DNA of 64,000 bases from Sphingobacterium gobiense. GTDB taxonomy: Bacteria > Bacteroidota > Bacteroidia > Sphingobacteriales > Sphingobacteriaceae. The position numbers were made by a program, and so were the translations under genes. The notes under the pieces are model-generated. The model was given only the letters and a program-made list of their open reading frames with translations, was not told the DNA's origin and did no database searches. Shown here in pieces: positions 8,916 to 17,885 of this stretch (positions are counted from its first letter, which is position 1; each line of letters starts with the position of its first letter). The stretch spans positions 372,001 through 436,000 of the forward strand of contig NZ_PVBS01000002.1 in the NCBI RefSeq assembly GCF_002980575.1. The letters are read 5' to 3'.

Positions 8916-9294
8916 GTCGCTCTAGCCGCGACGTGGCTCATACTTTTTTTACCTCAAAAAAAGTATGCAAAAAAAATCGTCGCTTCAAATGTTTTACAAT
9001 AGGGATAGTGCTAAGGACGAGACTGTGCAGTCGTAAAACATTTGGATGCGACAATTAAAGTTAAGGAGGGATGGTGCAATAGCGGATTAAAAGCGGTCAA
9101 CCAAGGATAGCCATTAAGTGGAATAAAACGACCTTATATTGTTCTGCGGTCATTTTATGAAGGCTATTCCGTTAAAATAAGCATACTGTTTGAGCGGTAG
9201 CGAGTTGTATGCTGTTTAGGAATAGACGAGTAAAAATAGCAGAACAATATTCAGTCTTGACTTTTTGTCCCCTTTTTTGTCAAGAAAAAAGGGG
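8916..9294. repeat. Intergenic region packed with nested inverted repeats
   Basis: The gap between the Rieske gene and ispH (8889-9407) holds no convincing gene. It contains several perfect inverted repeats. GTCGC 8916-8920 pairs with 8928-8932. A 12-bp stem 8939-8950 pairs with 8956-8967. CAAATGTTTTAC 8986-8997 pairs with 9033-9044, flanked by a further GTCGC/GCGAC pair. ATATTGTTCTGC 9136-9147 pairs with 9239-9250. CTATTCC 9164-9170 pairs with 9219-9225 and encloses AGCATAC 9180-9186 pairing with 9207-9213. CCCCTTTTTT 9269-9278 pairs with 9285-9294. It may be an interspersed repeat, a structured RNA, or the remains of a mobile element. A short open frame at 9209-9415 runs through it and into ispH and is not believable. 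Confidence 0.6.
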
Positions 9295-9393
9295 AAGAAA
9301 GATGATTAAAGAAAACGTTCCTTTTAACCTATCAGTTTTATACCTTAGGATAGGCTCTCGTTCAAGAAGTAAATTATTTAAAAAAATAATCTG

Positions 9394-9401
9394 TATTTTT
9401 G
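9394..9401 (+). promoter_or_regulatory. Predicted -7 promoter element of ispH
   Basis: TATTTTTG matches TAnnTTTG exactly and is followed after 6 bp by the ispH ATG. The predicted transcript start falls at or within a few bases of the start codon. Confidence 0.45.
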
Positions 9402-9407
9402 TAAAGT

Positions 9408-10256
9408 ATGGCTAAAGATCTTCAAGTAACGATTGATAAAGACTCCGGCTTCTGTTTTGGTGTTGTTTATGCCATTGATATGGCGGAGGAAATCCTTGAA
9501 GAGGATGGATACTTGTATTGCTTGGGTGATATTGTTCATAACGACGAAGAAGTAGCCCGATTAAAAGCAAAAGGTCTACGTATTATCGGTCACGGAGACT
9601 TAGCTAACTTAAAGAATGAAAAAGTCTTGATTCGCGCGCATGGAGAAGCCCCCGAAACATATCGTACAGCGTTAGAAAATAATATTACCCTTATTGATGC
9701 CTCCTGTCCGGTGGTTCTCAAACTTCAGAATAGGATCAAGACCTCGCATGACGGTCGAGAAAAAATCTTGATATTTGGCAAACACGGCCATGCAGAAGTG
9801 ATTGGTCTACAAGGGCAAACAAACAATGAAGCGATAGTTTTTCAAGATTTAGAGGAATTAGATAATGTCGAACTTCCTTCATCCTTTACTTTATATAGCC
9901 AGACTACAAAAAGCGTCGACAAGTTTTACGCTATTAAAGCAGAGCTACAAAACCGCGGTTATGAAGTAAAAGCCAATGATACGATATGTCGACAGGTCTC
10001 TAACCGTTACGAAGATTTAGGGGGCTTTGCTCGCCAATATGACAAGATTATATTTGTATCCGGAAAGAAATCGTCCAATGGAAAGGTGCTTTACGATGTT
10101 TGTAAACAAGCGAACCCTCAGAGTTATTTTATTTCCGATCTCGCAGAATTGGATGAAACCCTTTTTGAACCCAACGATACGGTGGGTATCTGCGGTGCGA
10201 CATCTACCCCAATGTGGCTTATGAAGGACGTGAAACAAGCACTAGAGCGCCTTTAG
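9408..10256 (+). CDS. ispH: 4-hydroxy-3-methylbut-2-enyl diphosphate reductase
   Basis: Last enzyme of the MEP pathway: a [4Fe-4S] enzyme reducing HMBPP to IPP and DMAPP. The 282-residue length fits the family. The three cluster cysteines are visible: C16 (SGFCFGV), C100 (DASCPVV) and C194 (DTICRQVSNR). Substrate-pocket motifs are HNDEEV, RAHGEAPE, the GKHGHAEV motif that carries the conserved His and Glu, and SGKKSSNG. The C-terminal CGATSTP replaces the commoner GAS(A)STP. The protein belongs to the shorter Bacteroidota branch, not the YgfZ- or S1-fused forms. It precedes hemH by 73 bp, and each gene has its own -7 element. Confidence 0.95.
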   Translation: MAKDLQVTIDKDSGFCFGVVYAIDMAEEILEEDGYLYCLGDIVHNDEEVARLKAKGLRIIGHGDLANLKNEKVLIRAHGEAPETYRTALENNITLIDASCPVVLKLQNRIKTSHDGREKILIFGKHGHAEVIGLQGQTNNEAIVFQDLEELDNVELPSSFTLYSQTTKSVDKFYAIKAELQNRGYEVKANDTICRQVSNRYEDLGGFARQYDKIIFVSGKKSSNGKVLYDVCKQANPQSYFISDLAELDETLFEPNDTVGICGATSTPMWLMKDVKQALERL

Positions 10257-10315
10257 CCTAGGTCATGTTATTCTCATATTATCGGTGTTTTCCCCTCTTC
10301 CGTGTAATTTATAGC

Positions 10316-10323
10316 TATTTTTG
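10316..10323 (+). promoter_or_regulatory. Predicted -7 promoter element of hemH
   Basis: TATTTTTG matches TAnnTTTG exactly and lies 6 bp before the hemH ATG, the same spacing as at ispH. Confidence 0.45.
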
Positions 10324-10329
10324 TGACAA

Positions 10330-11352
10330 ATGAATAAGAGTGCTACAAAAGGAGTTCTTTTGGTGCAATTGGGCACGCCGAACAATCCTACAACAGCTGA
10401 TGTACGTCGGTATTTGACAGAGTTTTTAATGGACCCTCGAGTAATGGATATTCCCTATCTGGGACGTACACTATTGGTAAAAGGGGCAATCGTTCCTAAG
10501 CGTGCATCGTTGTCAGCAGCAACCTATCGTACAATATGGGATGGTGAAACAGGTTCTCCACTGCTATATTATAGCCAGTTACAACGTGATTTGTTACAAC
10601 AAGAATTGGGAGAGGATTATCATGTGGAGTTAGCTATGCGTTACCAGAACCCATCTATCGCCTCAGCGCTCAAGAATATGGAGGAAATGCAGTTGGAATC
10701 CATTCGGGTGATTCCCCTTTTTCCCCAATATGCTTCCGCAACAACGGGTTCGGTTATTGATAAAGTAATGGAAATAATGCGGAGCTGGCAATACTTTCCG
10801 CAGGTAACCTTCGTTAGTAACTATTGTGATGATGAGGAAATGTGCGAAACATATGCCGATCATGGACGTCAGTATCCTATTGAGGAGTATGATCATGTAT
10901 TGTTCAGCTATCATGGATTACCCGTAAGGCAACTGGGCAAGGTTGACCCAACGGGCGAACTAAAATGTCCAGATGTAGGCTGTGAATCCTGTAGAGAGCA
11001 GAAAAAAGCGCATTGTTATCTGTCACAGTGCTATGCAACATCACGCGCAATAGCAGCAAAACTGGGGATTTCAAAAGAGCAATACGCTGTTTGTTTCCAG
11101 TCAAGGCTAGGAAAGACACCGTGGATTCAACCATATACTTCTGATACACTGCACCAAATGGCAGAACGAGGATTTAAGAAGCTATTGGTATTTAGTCCAG
11201 CTTTCGTAGCTGATTGCATAGAAACATTAGATGAGATCCGGGTAGAATATGCAAACGAGTTTAAATCGTTGGGGGGAGAAGAAATTACCATGGTCGAAAG
11301 TCTGAATGACGATCCCAAATGGATTAACGTGCTAAAACGACTAGCACAATGA
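10330..11352 (+). CDS. hemH: Ferrochelatase
   Basis: Inserts ferrous iron into protoporphyrin IX in the last step of protohaem synthesis. The protein has 340 residues, the normal length. Family signatures are GVLLVQLGTPNNP at the N-terminus, MRYQNPSI, IPLFPQYA, the catalytic histidine in SYHGLP (H195), CFQSRLGKTPWIQPYT, and the conserved glutamate in CIETLDE (E298). A cysteine-rich stretch near residues 214-232 (CPDVGCESC and KAHCYLSQC) could bind an Fe-S cluster, as in some bacterial ferrochelatases; this is inference. The metallophosphoesterase gene follows 13 bp later and is probably cotranscribed. Confidence 0.95.
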   Translation: MNKSATKGVLLVQLGTPNNPTTADVRRYLTEFLMDPRVMDIPYLGRTLLVKGAIVPKRASLSAATYRTIWDGETGSPLLYYSQLQRDLLQQELGEDYHVELAMRYQNPSIASALKNMEEMQLESIRVIPLFPQYASATTGSVIDKVMEIMRSWQYFPQVTFVSNYCDDEEMCETYADHGRQYPIEEYDHVLFSYHGLPVRQLGKVDPTGELKCPDVGCESCREQKKAHCYLSQCYATSRAIAAKLGISKEQYAVCFQSRLGKTPWIQPYTSDTLHQMAERGFKKLLVFSPAFVADCIETLDEIRVEYANEFKSLGGEEITMVESLNDDPKWINVLKRLAQ

Positions 11353-11365
11353 CAAAAGAATTGAT

Positions 11366-12640
11366 ATGTTAATATTTAACGCAATATTATTACTTGTTTT
11401 CGACGTTTACATTTTCTTCGCTTTACGGGCGACGAAAATTAAAGCCGCGAAAACGAAGTGGTTTTCATTTGTATGGTGGGGTTATTCTATTGGCCTTTTA
11501 TTAGGACTCTATATCTCGGCGCAGTTTAACCTTCCGCTAGCTTATAGGTCGGTTATCTTGGTTGCGTTTTTCATGACGGCGGTCAGTAAGTTTATTTTCA
11601 TTATCGTTTTGCTTCTGGATGATATTCGTCGAGGAGGGATTTGGATTGCCAAATTCTTTACGCCACGAAAGAGCAAAAATTTAACCGAACATGTAGAGGA
11701 ACTTTCGGCACCTCTGCCCGAAAAGCCGGTTAATGGTATTTCACGCTCAGAATTTTTAACCAAATCCGGAATACTGGTGGCGTCGTTGCCTATATTCCCT
11801 TTGTCGTGGGGAATGATTTCCGGTGGTTATGACTATAAAGTCATCCGGCAGAAACTGTATCTGCCCAATCTTCCGGCTTCCTTCCATGGTATGCGCATCG
11901 CTCAGATATCGGATGTACATTCGGGCTCTTTTTATAATAAGAGAGCTGTATTAGGCGGGATAGAGATGCTGATGGGCGAAAGGCCAGATGTCGTATTTTT
12001 TACCGGAGATCTAGTTAACAATGTTGCTTCTGAAATGCGGGATTATCAAGATATTTTTACCAAACTAAAAGCAGATTTAGGCGTATATTCGGTATTAGGT
12101 AATCACGATTATGGAGATTACTATTTTGGTAGAGAGGATTCTGCGGCAAAGGTTAAAAACTTGAAAGACCTGAAAGAAACACATAAGGTGATGGGTTGGG
12201 ATTTGTTGTTGGATGAGAATCGCAGTATAGCGGTGAATAATGACAAGATATCGATTATAGGAGTGGAAAACTGGGGTACAGGTCGTTTTCCGAAGAAAGG
12301 CGATTTAAAAAAGGCATTGATGGGAACGGAAGAATCTCCCGTGAAACTGCTTCTGTCGCATGATCCTTCGCATTGGAGAGCACAGGTACTAGATACGGAT
12401 GTCGATGTCATGTTTGCAGGACATACCCACGGCATGCAGTTTGGTGTTCGTGGGGAGCACTTCCAATGGAGTCCTGCTAAATACGTATATAAAGAATGGG
12501 CAGGGCTTTATGAGGAGCAACACCAAAAACTCTATGTTAATGTAGGTTATGGCTTTTTAGGTTACCCTGGGCGCGTAGGAATTCTGCCGGAGATTACTGT
12601 TTTCGAATTAATAAAAGGAGAAAGACCGATTCTGTCTTAG
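11366..12640 (+). CDS. Membrane-anchored metallophosphoesterase (YkuE/YaeI type)
   Basis: A 424-residue membrane phosphoesterase. The N-terminal ~110 residues hold about three hydrophobic helices (LIFNAILLLVFDVYIFFAL, SIGLLLGLYIS, FIFIIVLLL). A linker with SRSEFLTKSGILVASLPI resembles a degenerate twin-arginine motif and is followed by the catalytic domain. Calcineurin-type metal motifs are complete and in order: DVHSG, GDLVNN, GNHDYGDY, LLSHDPSH and GHTHGMQFG. Related YkuE/YaeI proteins act on phosphodiesters or UDP-diacylglucosamine-like lipids, but the substrate here is unknown. It probably forms an operon with hemH. A hairpin at 12717-12737 follows. Confidence 0.85.
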   Translation: MLIFNAILLLVFDVYIFFALRATKIKAAKTKWFSFVWWGYSIGLLLGLYISAQFNLPLAYRSVILVAFFMTAVSKFIFIIVLLLDDIRRGGIWIAKFFTPRKSKNLTEHVEELSAPLPEKPVNGISRSEFLTKSGILVASLPIFPLSWGMISGGYDYKVIRQKLYLPNLPASFHGMRIAQISDVHSGSFYNKRAVLGGIEMLMGERPDVVFFTGDLVNNVASEMRDYQDIFTKLKADLGVYSVLGNHDYGDYYFGREDSAAKVKNLKDLKETHKVMGWDLLLDENRSIAVNNDKISIIGVENWGTGRFPKKGDLKKALMGTEESPVKLLLSHDPSHWRAQVLDTDVDVMFAGHTHGMQFGVRGEHFQWSPAKYVYKEWAGLYEEQHQKLYVNVGYGFLGYPGRVGILPEITVFELIKGERPILS

Positions 12641-12716
12641 TAACTGTCTTACGGAAATGCCTCATCGATCTTGATCTTGATAAAACACGCCAGTCTTTAT
12701 GGCTTCCAGTGTCGGT

Positions 12717-12739
12717 AAAGTGTATTATGGACACTTTTT
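12717..12739 (+). terminator. Possible terminator after the hemH unit
   Basis: AAAGTGT at 12717-12723 pairs with ACACTTT at 12731-12737 around a 7-nt loop, followed by two more T. The stem is AT-rich and short, so the call is moderate. Confidence 0.45.
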
Positions 12740-12802
12740 ATTGTCATCCTGTTTTGTTTTTGCAAAAAAAAGTTGATATTTATAAAAATATAACCTTAAA
12801 CC

Positions 12803-13840
12803 ATGTTAGATTTTGCAGAACAACCACACAAACGTAAGAATCTGTTAACCGGAGACCATATCCTTGTTTCTCCTCATCGTAGTAAACGCCCTTGGCAAGG
12901 ACAGGTCGAAGATTTAGCACCCGACAACCGCCCACAGTACGACCCAAAGTGCTATTTGTGCCCAGGTAACGTGCGCGCAGATGGTACGCAAAATCCAGAT
13001 TATAAAGACAGTTTTGTATTCGTCAATGACTTTTCCGCTTTACTGGAAGAAACATCTGTTGAGCAGTTTAATGAGGAGAACCTACTCATAGCCGAATCCG
13101 AGAGAGGAATATGCAAGGTGATTTCCTTCTCACCACGCCATGACCTGACACTTCCTCAAATGGACTTACCAGCGATTAAGGCAGTAGTGGACCTTTGGCA
13201 AAAGGAATTTCAAGAACTGGCTGCAAAAGAATGGATAAAATATATTCAGATATTTGAGAATAAGGGCAGCATTATGGGGTGTAGCAATCCGCATCCACAT
13301 GGTCAGATTTGGGCGGAAAGCTCATTACCTGTGGAGATAGAGAAAGAGACTACGCAACAGAGGGCTTATTTCAAGCAGCACGGGCGGACACTCCTCCAAG
13401 ATTATGTCGCGATCGAATTAAAAAAAGACGAACGTATCATCATCGATAATGAGCATTTTGTGGCGCTCGTTCCTTTTTGGGCGGCTTGGCCTTACGAAAC
13501 GATGATTATCAGTAAGCGGCCTGTTCCTTCTGTTTTAGCATTTACCGAAGTGGAGAAAGAAGACTTTGCGCGTACATTACGCGAATTAACCATTCGTTAC
13601 GATAATATTTTTAAGACTTCATTTCCGTATTCAGCAGGCATGCATCAATCGCCTGTAAATTCTGGAGAACATCCCGAATGGCACTGGCATATGCATTTTT
13701 ATCCGCCGTTATTGCGTTCGGCAACCGTAAAGAAATTTATGGTGGGCTATGAGATGTTAGCGACACCACAACGTGACATCACCCCAGAACAAGCAGCGAA
13801 TACCTTAAAACAACAGTCGACGATTCATTACAAAGGATAG
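12803..13840 (+). CDS. galT: UDP-glucose--hexose-1-phosphate uridylyltransferase
   Basis: Leloir pathway enzyme exchanging UMP between UDP-glucose and galactose-1-phosphate. The protein has 345 residues, close to E. coli GalT. The HIT-type active site NPHPHGQIW gives H164-P-H166, with H166 as the uridylylated residue as in E. coli. The zinc-site cysteines are in CYLCPGN, and the C-terminal HWHMHFYPP contributes further metal-binding histidines. galK follows after only 9 bp, so they form an operon. galE is not in the window. A mutarotase gene lies 30 kb away at 44.9 kb. Confidence 0.96.
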   Translation: MLDFAEQPHKRKNLLTGDHILVSPHRSKRPWQGQVEDLAPDNRPQYDPKCYLCPGNVRADGTQNPDYKDSFVFVNDFSALLEETSVEQFNEENLLIAESERGICKVISFSPRHDLTLPQMDLPAIKAVVDLWQKEFQELAAKEWIKYIQIFENKGSIMGCSNPHPHGQIWAESSLPVEIEKETTQQRAYFKQHGRTLLQDYVAIELKKDERIIIDNEHFVALVPFWAAWPYETMIISKRPVPSVLAFTEVEKEDFARTLRELTIRYDNIFKTSFPYSAGMHQSPVNSGEHPEWHWHMHFYPPLLRSATVKKFMVGYEMLATPQRDITPEQAANTLKQQSTIHYKG

Positions 13841-13849
13841 AATAAACAC

Positions 13850-15004
13850 ATGATTTCGAAACAGCAGATAGAAGAAAGATATACGGCCGTTTTTGGATAT
13901 GCGCCGACACATGTAGTCCGCTCGCCGGGAAGAATTAATATCATCGGCGAACATACAGATTATAATGAAGGCTTTGTGCTACCCACAGCCATCGATAAGG
14001 CCATTTACGTAGGCGTAGGAAAGCGGGATGACGATTTAATCCGTTTATACGCTGAGGACTTTGTCGCCTATTTTGAAATTCCGTTAACTGAAATACAGCC
14101 CGTAGAACAAGGTTGGCCAAACTACGTACTCGGCGTAGTGGATCAGCTTCAATTGAGAGGAGCAAACCTGAGTGGTTTCGATATGTACATTGACGGCGAC
14201 GTGCCTTTAGGAGCAGGTTTATCATCTTCTGCTGCACTGGAATGTGCGGTAGGGTTTGCATTAAACGTACTCTTTGATTTGCAAATAGAGCGTGTGGAGA
14301 TAGCGAAAATCGGGCAGTTGGCAGAACACACCTACGCCGGCGTGAAATGTGGTATCATGGATCAGTTTGCATCAGTGATGAGCAAGGCCGACCATGTAGT
14401 AAAGCTGGATTGTAGGGACCTTTCGTTTTCTTACAAACCATTGGATTTAGGTGATTATGCGATCTTATTGTTGAACACCAATGTAAAACATTCGCTTGCA
14501 TCGTCTGCTTATAACGAGCGTCGAGCTGCCTGCGAAGAAGGTGTCCGTTTGGTACAGCAACAATTTGGGGAGGTAAACAGCCTACGTGATGTGACCCTGA
14601 GTATGTTGGATACCCATGTAAGACCAGTGGATATGGATGTGTATAGAAAATGTCGGTTTGTCGTAGAAGAAAACGAACGATTGAACAGTGCGTGTGAAGC
14701 ATTGGAACAAGGCGATTTGGAAACGGTAGGACAGCAGATGTTTCGTGCACACGAGGGACTGAGTGACGAATATGAAGTAAGCTGTCCCGAATTAGATTTC
14801 TTGGTGGAGTACGTGAGACCTTTTCCCGAAGTGCTAGGTGCCCGTATGATGGGGGGTGGTTTTGGGGGATGTACTATCAATTTAGTAAAGAAATCTTTCC
14901 AAGATTTACTTGTTGAACGGTTGTCGCCGGTCTACAAAGATCGATTTGACCTGGAACTAACAGCTATAAAGGTTATTCCTTCTAATGGGACGGAATTACT
15001 GTAG
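13850..15004 (+). CDS. galK: Galactokinase
   Basis: GHMP-family kinase making galactose-1-phosphate from galactose and ATP. The protein has 384 residues. The galactokinase signature SPGRINIIGEHTDYNEGFVLP is at residues 25-45, the ATP-binding motif PLGAGLSSSAA is near 122, the catalytic aspartate region CGIMDQFAS is near 168, and the C-terminal GHMP motif MMGGGFGGCTIN is near 334. It overlaps nothing, is tightly coupled to galT, and is convergent with the regulator gene on the other strand. Confidence 0.96.
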   Translation: MISKQQIEERYTAVFGYAPTHVVRSPGRINIIGEHTDYNEGFVLPTAIDKAIYVGVGKRDDDLIRLYAEDFVAYFEIPLTEIQPVEQGWPNYVLGVVDQLQLRGANLSGFDMYIDGDVPLGAGLSSSAALECAVGFALNVLFDLQIERVEIAKIGQLAEHTYAGVKCGIMDQFASVMSKADHVVKLDCRDLSFSYKPLDLGDYAILLLNTNVKHSLASSAYNERRAACEEGVRLVQQQFGEVNSLRDVTLSMLDTHVRPVDMDVYRKCRFVVEENERLNSACEALEQGDLETVGQQMFRAHEGLSDEYEVSCPELDFLVEYVRPFPEVLGARMMGGGFGGCTINLVKKSFQDLLVERLSPVYKDRFDLELTAIKVIPSNGTELL

Positions 15005-15079
15005 ATAACATAACAAAAGGCAGTCCACGGATCATCTTTATTCATCGTGAATGATAGCGTAAAATAAAGGTGACCCTTG

Positions 15080-17632
15080 TCATTGAATTATTCGCCGCCA
15101 TATATCATCAAACGTATAAGCGTAATCTTCACCCATCAACCGCCGATAGTTCTCCGTAAAACGCTTATAAAAAAGTGCTGCACGGGGTTCAAGTTTTCCT
15201 TTATACAACGCGTAAAGACCTTGTTCCAAGGCTAATTCATTGACCGTGTCGATTGTAAGTAAAGCTTCTGCTGCACGAAATAACGAAGACCAGTCTTTAT
15301 CCTCCCGACTTGTGGCTATACTTTTTTGAAATTTTTCGATCAACATACTTTCGATAGCATACTTGGATTTATCGAAAATGGGGTCATCCATTCCTAAAAG
15401 GAACTCGCCACGCCCTAGAATACTTAAAACTTTTGGAGAAAGAACATCGGTTTCTTGCGTAAGAAGTTCCTTTAGATCCCAATAGTCACAATAACAAGAT
15501 TCGAATACTACGCGATAATGTCCCTCCTCATAGACGATCTCTATACCCTCCAATTCGCTCAATACCTTCCGAAGATTGTTTATCGCTACACCTCTAGAGG
15601 TCTTTGCTTTATCTTTCGGTTTGTCCGGCCACAGTAAGTGAGTAAGCAGATTGGAACTGATGCCTGTATTATGGCTGTGGAACAAAATCAAGCAGAAAAC
15701 CTGTTGCAAGCGTGCGCTGAACAAATGAGAAACATCCATTCCTCGTCTGTCGACGACCGTGAAATCACCAAAAAGATAAATACGATTTGTCTGTGGTTCT
15801 TCGGGCAACTTCGGCACGTCAGGCAGTGGCACAACAGGTTCAGCGTGCTTGGAGCGACGATAAATTCTGTATAAGAAGATACCTATGCAAATGATGGTAA
15901 GAGCCAAAACATAGAACCCTATATTTTGCTGTTTTTTAGAACCGGGGAAAGCATATAGTTGGGATTCGCTGATAGCCGGGAAGTTCAAGCTATATACGGT
16001 AAGCGAGGAACGGATATCATTGTCCGATTCCTGTACGAGCGCGATCAGCTTATTCAGGTGACGATCAAAATACAAGTTCGCATGGGTGCTGATTTTATCG
16101 GAATAAATCGGAATGGAGTCTCCTAATTCCTCATATTCGCCATCGTGAATAGCAAACCGACGAAGTTTGATAAACGAGTGTGTTAAATGCTCGGGATATC
16201 CGAGCATATAAATCCAATTCGAGTCGGGGATGACCAGACCGCGGGCCGGTACGAATAGGTTTCCTTTCCGGTCTACATCCCATATTTTCGTTGTTTTTCG
16301 GGTTGTAGGATCTAATGTATAGAGGTCGTAGAAGTATTTTCGTCCGACTATGTGCTGTCCAGACTCGTTACCCATACCTCCAAAAATATAAATTTTCTGA
16401 TCCACCTCCGATCTACCTGCAGAGGTAAAGTACCGAGGTAAAATAGAGTCACCGCGCGTGCGCTCTGGTTGAGACCACGTTTTCTGGGTTAAATCATAAA
16501 ATAGCAAATCGTTACTATAGACCATCTTCCCATATCCACCAAATAACAGTATTTTTCGGCTATCGGGTAGAAAGTATGACGCATGGTGATTTAGCTCGCG
16601 CTGTAAGTAGTCACTACTTTCTATTCTCCAGCTAAAATCAGTCAAATCCAAACTGACGACCGTAGGACCGGCGTAGGTTTCCTCATAATAGGTTTCATAG
16701 ATGTACAGCCTGTTTTCTTCATGATTTATAAAGCTGTTTCCAAGTTTAAGTCTCATGGGGCAGGGAGAGCTAAAACGGAAACTTCTTCTAATGCCTGTCG
16801 GTATTTCGTAAATCTGTAATGAATCGCTATTGAAGTAATAGATAGATTTTCTTTTTGGGTCATAGGCTGATCCCGATGGACTTGATGAGCGCATTGCGGT
16901 GTGCTTATGCCAATGAAAAGCATCGTTCAACAACCAGGTGCCATTTGTAACGTGCCCCATCACCTCACCTGAAGCATTGTGCAGTTTATTTCCAGCGCTT
17001 TCAAGCAGTGGGAAGACAATCTTTTTTTCTTTGTTCCCAATACGGAAATTTCGAAGGGAGAACGAAGGGACGTCAATCATGTAATCGCTACGCCCAAATG
17101 TCACGTTGGGGGAATAAGGTGACGCGATGGACACCGTTGCAACCTGTGGTGCCTCATTGGCGATCTGAAGCGTGATTTCTCCCTTCTGCAGATCATAATT
17201 CATCCGCACAGGAAACCAATGTCGTTCAACAAGATACTCAAGCGCAATCCGCATCGTGATCAAACTGGCTTTCCCTTCTTCGTTCAGACGAAATACGCCC
17301 TGTCCTTCTTCTTCATCATAGTGTAAATTGAAAATTGCTCCCTGATTTTTTTCTTTGACCCGCACGATGTAACCCATAGTACCATTACTTGGTAGCTGAA
17401 GATCAAAATCGATGGTAAACCAATGATGAAATGTAGGTTTCGAGTCAGAAAAAAAAGCTGCAGAAGTGCGTTTTTCAATCGGTTGATCGCTTCCGGTAAA
17501 CTTGATGCCCTGTCCAAAGCCACTGCTTGGAAAAGCGAATGAAATCGTTAAAATGAATAGACAAAGAGAAAAAAATCGTACTCGGTAAATGCACATGTTT
17601 TGGTTTATCGTTGTCATAAATGTGATGTACAA
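15080..17632 (-). CDS. Membrane-spanning one-component regulator: LamG-like, Kelch, TM, SARP-type DNA-binding domain
   Basis: An 850-residue protein with an unusual plan. The N-terminus has a signal peptide (best if translation starts at the third Met, 17596; starts at 17632 and 17617 are also in frame). Residues ~45-212 look like a concanavalin/LamG-type sandwich. Residues ~240-560 carry Kelch-like repeats with recurring Y-x-F-G-G and LYDL patterns. One membrane helix lies near 572-592 (FYVLALTIICIGIFLYRIY). The cytoplasmic ~255 residues hold a winged-helix domain (RLQQVFCLILF, SSNLLTHLLWPD, AINNLRKVLSEL) and a helical BTAD-like tail, as in SARP regulators. No kinase or receiver domain is present. 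It is divergent from the GH76 gene, so it probably senses a glycan and controls the mannan PUL; that is inference. Confidence 0.75.
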   Translation of the reverse strand: MYITFMTTINQNMCIYRVRFFSLCLFILTISFAFPSSGFGQGIKFTGSDQPIEKRTSAAFFSDSKPTFHHWFTIDFDLQLPSNGTMGYIVRVKEKNQGAIFNLHYDEEEGQGVFRLNEEGKASLITMRIALEYLVERHWFPVRMNYDLQKGEITLQIANEAPQVATVSIASPYSPNVTFGRSDYMIDVPSFSLRNFRIGNKEKKIVFPLLESAGNKLHNASGEVMGHVTNGTWLLNDAFHWHKHTAMRSSSPSGSAYDPKRKSIYYFNSDSLQIYEIPTGIRRSFRFSSPCPMRLKLGNSFINHEENRLYIYETYYEETYAGPTVVSLDLTDFSWRIESSDYLQRELNHHASYFLPDSRKILLFGGYGKMVYSNDLLFYDLTQKTWSQPERTRGDSILPRYFTSAGRSEVDQKIYIFGGMGNESGQHIVGRKYFYDLYTLDPTTRKTTKIWDVDRKGNLFVPARGLVIPDSNWIYMLGYPEHLTHSFIKLRRFAIHDGEYEELGDSIPIYSDKISTHANLYFDRHLNKLIALVQESDNDIRSSLTVYSLNFPAISESQLYAFPGSKKQQNIGFYVLALTIICIGIFLYRIYRRSKHAEPVVPLPDVPKLPEEPQTNRIYLFGDFTVVDRRGMDVSHLFSARLQQVFCLILFHSHNTGISSNLLTHLLWPDKPKDKAKTSRGVAINNLRKVLSELEGIEIVYEEGHYRVVFESCYCDYWDLKELLTQETDVLSPKVLSILGRGEFLLGMDDPIFDKSKYAIESMLIEKFQKSIATSREDKDWSSLFRAAEALLTIDTVNELALEQGLYALYKGKLEPRAALFYKRFTENYRRLMGEDYAYTFDDIWRRIIQ

Positions 17633-17648
17633 CTTATAACTTTTGATA

Positions 17649-17656
17649 CAAAGGTA
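17649..17656 (-). promoter_or_regulatory. Predicted -7 element of the LamG/Kelch/SARP regulator gene
   Basis: On the minus strand the sequence reads TACCTTTG, an exact TAnnTTTG match, 16 bp before the 17632 start. The divergent gap (17633-17885) otherwise shows AT-rich DNA, with no clear consensus promoter for the GH76 gene. Confidence 0.45.
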
Positions 17657-17885
17657 GCTAATATAATACGAAAAAATTAGTGAAGAATAGAAGAAAGAAG
17701 GGCCAAAAAAAAGCTTGGAACATCAAAATATGCAAAAAAATGAAAGAGGGTTAATGTTTTTGTTGCCGGTTAAATCTCGTTTTTAACCCTAGTTTTAATC
17801 CGTATAATCCTATTTTGTGTATGAAAACGTCGAAAGACCGTTTCACCAATTTTAAATTTTTGTTATAAACTTAATCAATCCCGAA

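Noticed and set aside
8916..9294. CRISPR array
   Set aside because: The repeats are inverted and of different sequence and spacing; there are no regular direct repeats with spacers, and no cas genes.
9209..9415. Open frame of 68 codons on the + strand
   Set aside because: It runs through the inverted-repeat region, overlaps the ispH start and has low-complexity, non-conserved content.
15005..15079. Bidirectional terminator between galK and the LamG/Kelch/SARP regulator
   Set aside because: Only weak, short pairings (ATTCA/TGAAT) were found and no T run, so it is not called.
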